Source: an uncultured Bacteroidales bacterium
GTDB taxonomy: Bacteria > Bacteroidota > Bacteroidia > Bacteroidales > F082
Length of the DNA: 6,222 nt
Assembly (NCBI GenBank): GCA_937884015.1
Contig: CALGBV010000039.1
Span: 1 to 6,222, forward strand
Direction: 5' to 3'
Below, in pieces: positions 1 to 6,009 of this stretch (positions are counted from its first letter, which is position 1; every line of letters starts with the position of its first letter). The translations under genes were made by a program, and so were the position numbers. Below the pieces are notes generated by a model. It saw only the letters and a program-made list of their open reading frames with translations, searched no databases and was not told where the DNA came from.

Positions 1-61
1 AAATCTGAGGCATCTATATACTTTTAGACCCAAATGAAAGATGTTAGTTGAAAAATATTGG

Positions 62-85
62 TGTCCGCTAAAAGTTTAGCGGACA
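62..85. repeat. Perfect 11-bp inverted repeat at the left end of the element
   Basis: TGTCCGCTAAA (62-72) and its exact complement (75-85) are separated by two bases. The left arm is the terminal repeat of the 53-559 element, and the motif TTAGCGGACAGC (76-87) recurs exactly at 541-552 at the right end. The left end therefore carries both orientations of the terminal motif. It may be a transposase-recognition hairpin or the trace of a nested insertion. Confidence 0.6.
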
Positions 86-104
86 GCCAAACTATCATTT
101 TTAC

Positions 105-142
105 TTGCTTTTGTCTTGACACAAAAGCAACAAAAAGTCAAG
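105..142. repeat. Inverted repeat with H-type pseudoknot potential
   Basis: Bases 105-114 (TTGCTTTTGT) pair perfectly with 121-130 (ACAAAAGCAA) around a six-base loop CTTGAC (115-120). That loop is exactly complementary to GTCAAG at 137-142, six bases past the stem. As RNA or single-stranded DNA this is the geometry of an H-type pseudoknot. From memory, closely similar sequences recur between genes of many Bacteroidota genomes; I could not verify this here. Its function is unknown. Confidence 0.5.
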
Positions 143-254
143 GGCAGGACCATCGGCCTCTGCGCGGCCAGCCTAAATTGCCGCAGGTTGAGAGCAGAGC
201 CAAGCTCGCTTGGGCTATGCCGAGACAAAGGCAATTGGGCGACAGCCAACAGCA

Positions 255-298
255 TGACCTTCAAGAAATATGTCATAAACGCAATTTCGTGAAGGTCA
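255..298. repeat. Imperfect 15-bp inverted repeat inside the element
   Basis: TGACCTTCA (255-263) and TGAAGGTCA (290-298) are exact complements. After one A/G mismatch the pairing continues with GAAAT (265-269) against ATTTC (284-288), leaving a 14-base loop. There is no T-tract, so it is not an obvious terminator. It is most simply part of the structured interior of the MITE-like element. Confidence 0.5.
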
Positions 299-375
299 AG
301 CCGTTAGTCTGTCCCTTTGCGGGCGCTGCCCCGCCGTCCTGCCCGTGGCCACCGCACCCAGCCCAGCGAAGCGTC

Positions 376-395
376 ATTCCCGCGAAGGCGGGAAT
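376..395. repeat. GC-rich palindromic hairpin (ATTCCCGC-GAAG-GCGGGAAT)
   Basis: A perfect 8-bp inverted repeat with a GAAG loop, preceded by GTC and followed by CC. It matches the common intergenic palindrome family GTCATTCCCGCG...CGGGAAT known from Neisseria (dRS3-type ATTCCC-N8-GGGAAT) and many Proteobacteria. It is unusual beside a Bacteroidota CRISPR locus. The surrounding bases 301-400 are also more GC-rich than the flanks. Frames crossing it on the minus strand read GDSRLRGND, the well-known false peptide from this repeat. Confidence 0.55.
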
Positions 396-576
396 CCCCT
401 AAGCTCATTGGAACACTAACATGAAAGCCCCTTTCCCTTGAGATTGTGATGATAATGAAATCGTTGAAAAGTAAGCCCCGTTTTTGACAGGGCATCGTAA
501 TTCGTTGAAATTTTATCGATTACAGGTATTGTCTCCATTATTAGCGGACAGCAATATTTAATAATAAAAACCGCGA

Positions 577-2082
577 GTTGTGAATTACATCTGAAATCTT
601 GTATCTTTGCTCTTTGAAACAACGACCGACTATGAGACTGTTGCCAACATCATGTTGTGAATTGCATCTAAAATCTTGTATCTTTGCTCTTTGAAACAAC
701 CATCATGACGTTAGGAGGCGCGACCATGTTAGTTGTGAATTGCATCTAAAATCTTGTATCTTTGCTCTTTGAAACAACCTACAAAAATTAGCAACTCTTT
801 CAGTGAAGTTGTGAATTGCATCTAAAATCTTGTATCTTTGCTCTTTGAAACAACTCGAATCATAGAATGCGAAGCCAGACGTGTGTTGTGAATTGCATCT
901 AAAATCTTGTATCTTTGCTCTTTGAAACAACTGACAACTGCACAGCTGACCGCGCTTTCTGTTGTGAATTGCATCTAAAATCTTGTATCTTTGCTCTTTG
1001 AAACAACTTAGTTTGTTTATCAATCAATCTAATTTCGTTGTGAATTGCATCTAAAATCTTGTATCTTTGCTCTTTGAAACAACACACGGCAGGAGGATGG
1101 CGGCAGCACGTTGGTTGTGAATTGCATCTAAAATCTTGTATCTTTGCTCTTTGAAACAACCAGCAACGAGCCGCTAAAGGCGTTCATCAAGTTGTGAATT
1201 GCATCTAAAATCTTGTATCTTTGCTCTTTGAAACAACTTGCCGCTCTTGATTTCCTTGCGCAGTTCCGTTGTGAATTGCATCTAAAATCTTGTATCTTTG
1301 CTCTTTGAAACAACAGAGAACTTGCAGCTTGAATGTAACCAATAGTTGTGAATTGCATCTAAAATCTTGTATCTTTGCTCTTTGAAACAACAGCATATCC
1401 ATTAAAGTGCTTTACTTCCTCGTTGTGAATTGCATCTAAAATCTTGTATCTTTGCTCTTTGAAACAACGTATCGGCTATTTGCTCGAGGGAAATAGTGTT
1501 GTGAATTGCATCTAAAATCTTGTATCTTTGCTCTTTGAAACAACTAACGATGCCGAAACTATTACAGCTCCATCGTTGTGAATTGCATCTAAAATCTTGT
1601 ATCTTTGCTCTTTGAAACAACGAGGAATCTTTTACAACATACTTTGCAACAGTTGTGAATTGCATCTAAAATCTTGTATCTTTGCTCTTTGAAACAACTT
1701 TAAAAGGATAATGTACAAACTGCCTAATGTTGTGAATTGCATCTAAAATCTTGTATCTTTGCTCTTTGAAACAACAGGTTTTTCTCGTCCATGAACACCG
1801 ATGCCGTTGTGAATTGCATCTAAAATCTTGTATCTTTGCTCTTTGAAACAACTATATATAGGCGCACGCGCGTATAACAAAAGTTGTGAATTGCATCTAA
1901 AATCTTGTATCTTTGCTCTTTGAAACAACCCATTGTGCGCAACGATACGCTATTTGTTGTTGTGAATTGCATCTAAAATCTTGTATCTTTGCTCTTTGAA
2001 ACAACCAACCTTAGCACCAAGAGGAGCACCAAGTCGTTGTGAATTGCATCTAAAATCTTGTATCTTTGCTCTTTGAAACAAC
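577..2082 (+). CRISPR. Type II-C CRISPR array, 20 repeats and 19 spacers
   Basis: Twenty 47-base repeats begin GTTGTGAATTGCATCTAAAA and end TTTGCTCTTTGAAACAAC. Starts are 577, 654, 732, 808, 885, 961, 1037, 1114, 1191, 1268, 1345, 1422, 1498, 1575, 1652, 1729, 1806, 1883, 1959 and 2036. Nineteen repeats look identical; only the first (577-623) differs, with G to A at position 11 and A to G at position 17. Spacers are all different: thirteen of 30 bases, five of 29 and one of 31 (701-731). Repeats of 47 bases with 30-base spacers are typical of Bacteroidota type II-C systems. I give the plus strand as crRNA orientation because the repeat ends in a GAAAC-type 3' end and carries a promoter-like motif in that direction. 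The degenerate repeat at the left argues that the left is the oldest end. Minus orientation is not excluded. Confidence 0.97.
2037..2068 (+). promoter_or_regulatory. Bacteroidota-type promoter within each CRISPR repeat (last repeat shown)
   Basis: TTG at 2037-2039 lies 21 bases before TATCTTTG at 2061-2068. This matches the Bacteroidota primary sigma factor consensus (TTG near -33, TAnnTTTG near -7, spacing about 19-21). The motif sits at repeat positions 2-4 and 26-33 and so occurs in all 20 repeats, including the degenerate first one. Transcription would start a few bases before the end of the repeat and run into the next spacer. Repeat-borne promoters are established for Neisseria meningitidis type II-C; their use here is inferred. 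Confidence 0.5.
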
Positions 2083-2170
2083 ACGACATGTGTAACAAAA
2101 AGCAAATCAACTCATTAAAGAGCAAATTAGAATGAAAAAATCCCGCCAAATGACGGGATTTTTCATTTTT
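2076..2170 (+). ncRNA. Candidate tracrRNA or array trailer RNA (weak)
   Basis: A transcript started by the promoter in the last repeat would begin near 2076 and end at the terminator, giving an RNA of about 95 bases. Bases 2114-2133 can pair with the first 21 bases of the plus-strand repeat in about 16 positions, with one bulge, a two-base mismatch and two G-U pairs. A bulged repeat:anti-repeat duplex of this sort is expected of tracrRNA. Against this, the pairing is imperfect, only one hairpin follows it, and the same stretch has a separate 10-base perfect match (2117-2126) to the complement of the repeat 3' half. It may instead be array trailer sequence. The true tracrRNA could lie upstream of cas9, which is missing here. 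Confidence 0.25.
2132..2170. terminator. Bidirectional rho-independent terminator between array and cas2
   Basis: The arms are ATGAAAAAATCCCG (2132-2145) and CGGGATTTTTCAT (2154-2166), complementary apart from one bulged A, with an 8-base loop. There are T-tracts on both strands: TTTTT within and after the right arm on plus, and TTTTTT on minus. It lies 20 bases beyond the cas2 stop, so it should end the cas operon leftward. It would equally end array transcription coming from the left. That symmetry suits convergent units. Confidence 0.8.
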
Positions 2171-2189
2171 AAAGCATCGTTTTTCTCTT

Positions 2190-2528
2190 TCAAAACAGTT
2201 CTAATTGCTGACCTGGTGCTTCTGCTTGTTTGGGTTTCAAGCAAGAAAAAATCTCAATTTCGCCAAATTGCTTGTCGGTGATGCACAAAATGCCGACTTC
2301 GCCATGCTCTGGCAAAAAAGATTTCACGCGCTTTATATGTACATCGGCATTCTCGCGGCTGGGGCAGTGCCTCACATACGACGAGAACTGAAACATGGTG
2401 AAGCCATCACCCATTATGCGTTTGCGGAAATCGGCTGCCGCCTTGCGTTCCTTTTTGGTTTCGGTTGGCAAATCGTAAAGCACCATGACCCACATAATCT
2501 GGTATTCGCTGAAACGGTCTTTAATCAT
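2190..2528 (-). CDS. cas2: CRISPR-associated endonuclease Cas2
   Basis: A 112-residue protein of the Cas2 family. Cas2 dimers bridge two Cas1 dimers to form the complex that inserts new spacers; in known systems its role there is structural. The N-terminal beta strand carries the conserved acidic residue in VMVLYDLPT (Asp19), followed by a Lys/Arg-rich helix, then MFQFSSYVRHCPSRENADVH, which matches type II Cas2 proteins, and a VGILCITDKQF strand near residue 85. The C-terminal tail (PGQQLELF) is short. The ATG at 2528 overlaps the cas1 stop by 4 bases (ATGA), which fits translational coupling and confirms the start. The reading frame is intact and is the last gene of the operon, 20 bases before a terminator. 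Confidence 0.96.
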   Translation of the reverse strand: MIKDRFSEYQIMWVMVLYDLPTETKKERKAAADFRKRIMGDGFTMFQFSSYVRHCPSRENADVHIKRVKSFLPEHGEVGILCITDKQFGEIEIFSCLKPKQAEAPGQQLELF

Positions 2529-3439
2529 GTTTCCATTGTCGGATAAATTACCTTGCGCAATTCACCAGCAAAACATTTGTAGAGCGATGCCGTTGTTTTG
2601 GCTGCCGCTACCATCAATGGGCTGCGTTGACCATCAATGACGACCTCAATGACAGGAATGCCCAGCAACTGACGTTTCAAGTCGGTTGTCAACTCCTCAC
2701 AATTCACCCCGCTATCTATCATTTTCGCCACCAATTCATCAACGTAAGGTCGGTAAGGTTCCATGATGTCGTCGGCAAGGCAATAGGCATTATAACGGTT
2801 ACGATGGTAGATACCGAAAGTCGGCAGCAAGCCAGTAGACACCAACGCCCTTGCCACAACCGCCCGGACAATGGCATAGCCGTAATTGAGCAACTTGTTT
2901 GGTCCTTCGCCGTCACGGTCACGCGTAAAGGATTCTTCGTCAGGAAACATGTTTTTCCAATAATAGGCTGCGGCACGTCCTTCAAGGTTTTCGCTGTCAC
3001 CGCTTTTCACATCCTTTTCCCATGCCAGCATATTGCCCACCTCTACCCCACGTACACGCTTCAGCACAGATGCCTGATTATGGATTTTTGCCTGAATGGT
3101 CTGCTGCCAAAGCTGCTTTTTCAATGGCAACGATGCCTCAATCTGTTCGCGGAAACGCTCACTTTGGGTAGTGTTGCCGCACAATGGCAGCAGCAATCCC
3201 GACGGCATGTGCCTTTCGTCGCAAGTGATGACGGCACAATTGTTGGCCACCAAAGCATCCAAGGCAGCATTGGTTATGGTGATTTGCCGGTCTTCCAACA
3301 CCACCACACCGATGTCTTCAATAGCAGCCGTCTTGGTCACTTCCTCATGGCTAACTGCATCCGTCAAACGGATAACAAGTTGCCCATTGCGCAATGACAA
3401 ATAGGCTGGATTGCCAAAACAAAGAGTGCGTTTAATCAT
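2525..3439 (-). CDS. cas1: CRISPR-associated endonuclease/integrase Cas1, type II
   Basis: A 304-residue Cas1, the metal-dependent integrase that joins new spacers to the array. It begins MIKRTLCFGNPAYLSLRNGQ, the usual start of type II-C Cas1. Expected metal ligands are visible: Glu153 in NLEGRAAAYYW, His212 in FGIYHRNRYNAYCLADD and Glu227 in DDIMEPYRPYVDE. Length is normal for type II. I chose the ATG at 3439, five bases after the cas9 stop. The frame could extend three codons to a TTG at 3448 that overlaps that stop, but the ATG matches the family start. The gene ends in a 4-base overlap with cas2. No frameshift or missing catalytic residue is seen, so adaptation genes look functional even though cas9 is broken. 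Confidence 0.96.
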   Translation of the reverse strand: MIKRTLCFGNPAYLSLRNGQLVIRLTDAVSHEEVTKTAAIEDIGVVVLEDRQITITNAALDALVANNCAVITCDERHMPSGLLLPLCGNTTQSERFREQIEASLPLKKQLWQQTIQAKIHNQASVLKRVRGVEVGNMLAWEKDVKSGDSENLEGRAAAYYWKNMFPDEESFTRDRDGEGPNKLLNYGYAIVRAVVARALVSTGLLPTFGIYHRNRYNAYCLADDIMEPYRPYVDELVAKMIDSGVNCEELTTDLKRQLLGIPVIEVVIDGQRSPLMVAAAKTTASLYKCFAGELRKVIYPTMET

Positions 3440-3444
3440 AATGT

Positions 3445-6009
3445 TCAATATTCACCAACATGGACAATTTGACCAACATGATTAATTCGAACTTTAACAA
3501 CATTTTTTATACCATTTAATCCCAATTGAGATTTATATGTAATACCATTTAATTCTTTAGGGGTATCTACCGTTGTTTCCAAATGATGCCTAAAGAAATA
3601 GTTTTTGGTTGCAATTTTTTGTACTCTAAACAAATTCGGACTAATCAAAGAATAATTATCAGGATTCATCAAATCAATTTCTTTAGGGTCAAAGCCTGTC
3701 TCGGCATTAGGAAATACAAAATATTCATTTTGTTTCATAGTGAACAAAAAGCGCCATCCTTCATCATATTTATAGGTTTTGTCAATTACCGGCATTCCCT
3801 GTTGGACACGTGCTACAGCTTCATAGAACGAAACCACGTTTTCCTGAAGATTACCTTCTGCGTCACGATATATGGCCACATGATGATTGTTACCCGTATT
3901 TACGAAATCAACGGGTTGCGGATTTCCTTTTTCATCTAAGATCAAATTGCCGTTCTTGTCTTTTTTAGAATGGATGGCGGTTGCGCTGCTAATACCTGTA
4001 ATTGTAACTCTCTTTATCTTTATGCCTTTTTCTTCGTTAAGGTATATCGGATGATTGTCCAAATCCGAGAATGCCTTTTTGGCATCTCCACCAAATTCGT
4101 CTAACCGCTGCTGCAAAATCTCCCTTATATGCTTGTCAACCACTTTGTCAAGTTTCAAATCAGGAGAAACTGCCTTCCTAATGGTATAAACAGTTTCAAA
4201 CCAAACTATTTTCACCTTTTCCGGCACCTGAACTTCGTGCTTTTCATCAACAAAGATTGGATTCTTCGACAATGCATTCTTCCCTGTAAATGCTTTTTTG
4301 GGGTCATTGCCAAATTCCGCCAATCTGTTCAAAAGAGCGAAACGGATTGCAGGAGAAGCGACTGTGGCAATTTTAGCTTCATCAAAAGCTGCCCCAACCT
4401 TTTCCTCCTTGGTGGAATATTCACGATGGCTGCCGTACACCGTTTCCAAATGCAATTGTCCACGAGGTGTAAGTTGCGTTTTGGTTTTCTTTCCTCCTTT
4501 TGCCTTAATAGTATTTACATTCTTTGTAACAACCTTGTTTTTAGCTTTAATAGAAACTAAAATCTCTTCCAATTGGCGTTTAGCTTCAGCCCTAAATGCC
4601 TCTACAGGCAAAATCGGAGACTTGAAACGCAATTTGTTGTGCTTATCGCGCTCAAGTTCTTTTTTCTCAATGGCATAAATCACAGCCGATCGGTCCTCTT
4701 TCGACAAATCATTCAATTCCACCATGTCCAAATCAATATAGTCATCTACTCCCTTTTGAACACGGGCATTTAAATTGTTCAAATATTGAATAATACTCCG
4801 TTTGGTGAAAGCAATCGTCAAGGCATCCATAGCATGATGTCGGTGATCATTACGCTTTGTCCAGTCTTTTATTCTACCAATCTGACGTCCGTCGCGGTCT
4901 TGATGATATTCCGTAAGACCAAGCTTATCATATTTATCCCAATTCAATTCCTGCATGACATCAACCAATTGCCAATCTTCACGCAAACGGTCTGTAATCG
5001 AACCTGTTGTTGGGACAACAAAGCGCACCAATTCTTCTAATATTTCTCTCGCTTTCTTTGCAATATATTGTGTGTCACGCAAATCACGATTGATGAAGCC
5101 ACTAGGAATATCAGCTTCTTCCATCAACAATTTATCACGTTTTGTCTTGCTAATGACTTTCTTTTCAAAGAGCATATTCACCCTGTTCTTGTATTGTTCG
5201 ACCTCGTTATCACCTAAAGTCTTCACATAATCCAAAGCGGTAGAATTGCTTTTATCAATGTTCACCTGTCGCTTTTCAAGCGTCTTGTTTGAAAACGAAT
5301 CGTCAAACAACTTCGCTTGCGGGATAATATGCTCAATGTCAAAATCTTTACTAAAGAGTTTTTCTTGAGGGATGTAGGAATTCGAATACAACGTTCTAAA
5401 GCCATTGGCTTCCAATTCTAGATACAACTTATATCGAATAATATCATTTCGGCTGACATGCGTCAAATGAAATTCTTTTTCAAGGATTTCCTTGTATTTT
5501 TCATGCAACCTGGCGCTTTCATTGATTTGACTAGTCATTTCCTCACGTTCTTTTGCACTCTTTTTCAACTCACGAGCCAATTCAATGCGAATTTCATCAG
5601 GCTTGCCGTATGATTTCACAATCTCATTCACGACATTTATCATCTGATTCAAAATCTTTTCAACAACCGGATTGCGTAAACTGTTGCGTGGTAATAAATT
5701 AAGTTTATCTTTCAGCACCTTGCTCTCAATTTCTTCTTTTGTCAAAGAAGCTTTGGAATGACGATAACCGGCATACTCGCAAGCAACGCTGTATTCGTTT
5801 CCGTCTTTCATGTGAGGTAGGATTTTTCGCATTGCTTTTGTAGAAAGGCTGCCATAGTCAGGTTGGAATGTTACACCAGCAATTACAGCGGCATATTCTT
5901 TGTCAAAGCCATAACTTTGACTGATTTTTTGGATAAGTTTTTCATTGCCTGTGTTGGAATTATCACCTTCAAATGAATAATTGTCATTTCTGTATTTTTC
6001 ATTGATCAT
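3445..6009 (-). CDS. cas9: Cas9 nuclease, type II-C, N-terminally truncated (5' end replaced by unrelated sequence)
   Basis: An 854-codon frame covering about the C-terminal 60 percent of Cas9, the RNA-guided DNA nuclease of type II systems. Visible parts in order: end of the alpha-helical lobe (YSFEGDNSNTGNEK from residue 11, DYGSLSTKAMRKILP 51-65); RuvC-II IRIELAREL with Glu143; HNH FDIEHIIPQ with Asp224 and His227 and a likely third residue Asn250; RuvC-III HHAMDALTIA with His392 and Asp395; the TPRGQLHLETVYG block (514-526); and WED/PAM-interacting regions ending in RINHVGQIVHVGEY. RuvC-I with its catalytic Asp, the arginine-rich bridge helix and most of REC are absent. Bacteroidota Cas9 proteins usually run about 1,400-1,500 residues, so some 600 are missing. 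Residues 1-10 do not look like Cas9. The frame stays open upstream to a TAA at 6115-6117, all in AT-rich sequence, so the ATG at 6009 is only the first available start. As it stands the product should not be an active nuclease. Confidence 0.93.
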   Translation of the reverse strand: MINEKYRNDNYSFEGDNSNTGNEKLIQKISQSYGFDKEYAAVIAGVTFQPDYGSLSTKAMRKILPHMKDGNEYSVACEYAGYRHSKASLTKEEIESKVLKDKLNLLPRNSLRNPVVEKILNQMINVVNEIVKSYGKPDEIRIELARELKKSAKEREEMTSQINESARLHEKYKEILEKEFHLTHVSRNDIIRYKLYLELEANGFRTLYSNSYIPQEKLFSKDFDIEHIIPQAKLFDDSFSNKTLEKRQVNIDKSNSTALDYVKTLGDNEVEQYKNRVNMLFEKKVISKTKRDKLLMEEADIPSGFINRDLRDTQYIAKKAREILEELVRFVVPTTGSITDRLREDWQLVDVMQELNWDKYDKLGLTEYHQDRDGRQIGRIKDWTKRNDHRHHAMDALTIAFTKRSIIQYLNNLNARVQKGVDDYIDLDMVELNDLSKEDRSAVIYAIEKKELERDKHNKLRFKSPILPVEAFRAEAKRQLEEILVSIKAKNKVVTKNVNTIKAKGGKKTKTQLTPRGQLHLETVYGSHREYSTKEEKVGAAFDEAKIATVASPAIRFALLNRLAEFGNDPKKAFTGKNALSKNPIFVDEKHEVQVPEKVKIVWFETVYTIRKAVSPDLKLDKVVDKHIREILQQRLDEFGGDAKKAFSDLDNHPIYLNEEKGIKIKRVTITGISSATAIHSKKDKNGNLILDEKGNPQPVDFVNTGNNHHVAIYRDAEGNLQENVVSFYEAVARVQQGMPVIDKTYKYDEGWRFLFTMKQNEYFVFPNAETGFDPKEIDLMNPDNYSLISPNLFRVQKIATKNYFFRHHLETTVDTPKELNGITYKSQLGLNGIKNVVKVRINHVGQIVHVGEY
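4000..4359 (-). repeat. Internal duplication within the Cas9 C-terminal region
   Basis: Residues 555-589 and 628-659 of the Cas9 frame share a common pattern: IR-x-x-L-x-x-RL-x-EFG-x-D-x-KKAF, then a variable loop and a PI(F/Y)(V/L)xE strand. The two copies are 73 residues apart at the start and 70 at the end. They lie between RuvC-III and the WED/PAM-interacting part. This is a helix-strand unit present twice, probably an old duplication in this Cas9 lineage; I did not compare it with other members. Confidence 0.6.
5974..5992. other. Junction between cas9 and unrelated AT-rich sequence
   Basis: Reading cas9 backward, recognisable Cas9 sequence ends at the Tyr codon 5977-5979 (YSFEGD). Related Cas9 proteins have a hydrophobic stretch of the type LxHLLYS just before it, whereas this frame gives EKYRNDN. 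On the opposite strand a new open frame starts at 5981. Base composition falls to about 17 percent G+C (37 of 213) from 6010 onward. No inverted repeat or target duplication is evident at the join. The exact breakpoint is uncertain by about ten bases. Confidence 0.65.

Larger units (their letters stand above)
53..559. mobile_element. MITE-like non-coding element or decayed IS with terminal inverted repeats
   Basis: The left end AAATATTGGTGTCCGCTAA (53-71) and the reverse complement of the right end (541-559) agree at 18 of 19 bases, differing only at G61/G551. Between them is about 500 bases with no convincing gene. The interior is dense in inverted repeats: 62-72/75-85, 105-114/121-130, 255-269/284-298 (one mismatch) and 376-383/388-395. 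This architecture fits a miniature inverted-repeat element or the remains of an insertion sequence whose transposase has been deleted. The outer AATATT is itself a palindrome, so it could be part of the inverted repeat or a 6-base target duplication; no other target duplication is seen. The right end lies 17 bases from the first CRISPR repeat, so insertion happened at the edge of the array. I cannot assign an IS family. Confidence 0.5.

Noticed and set aside
58..402. Plus-strand frame of 114 codons and overlapping minus-strand frames
   Set aside because: They run through the inverted-repeat-rich element, lack any recognisable domain, and end in peptides typical of intergenic palindromes (SVIPAKAGIP, GDSRLRGND).
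416..622. Possible transposase N-terminus on the minus strand
   Set aside because: The frame starts inside the first CRISPR repeat, crosses the element end and shows no transposase motif. A remnant starting at the ATG near 538 is possible but unsupported.
577..623. First repeat read on the minus strand as a tracrRNA anti-repeat
   Set aside because: It differs from the others at just two positions, and no terminator or stable tail hairpins follow it leftward. A degenerate terminal repeat is simpler.
703..1928. Several overlapping minus-strand frames of 60-110 codons through the array
   Set aside because: They are translations of the CRISPR repeat, giving recurring peptides such as FKEQRYKILDAIHN and FQRAKIQDFRCNSQ. 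The repeat happens to be stop-free in all three minus frames.
2181..2204. Repeat-like stretch CTCTTTCAAAACAG at the end of cas2, considered as an anti-repeat
   Set aside because: Only short matches to the repeat, no terminator downstream on that strand, and it is coding sequence for the Cas2 C-terminus.
2205..5230. Plus-strand frames of up to 256 codons opposite cas2, cas1 and cas9
   Set aside because: They are antisense shadows of strongly supported cas genes and have no family features.
6007..6009. ATG as the genuine start of a naturally split Cas9
   Set aside because: The first ten residues do not resemble Cas9, the frame stays open upstream in foreign sequence, and no gene for an N-terminal half is present.
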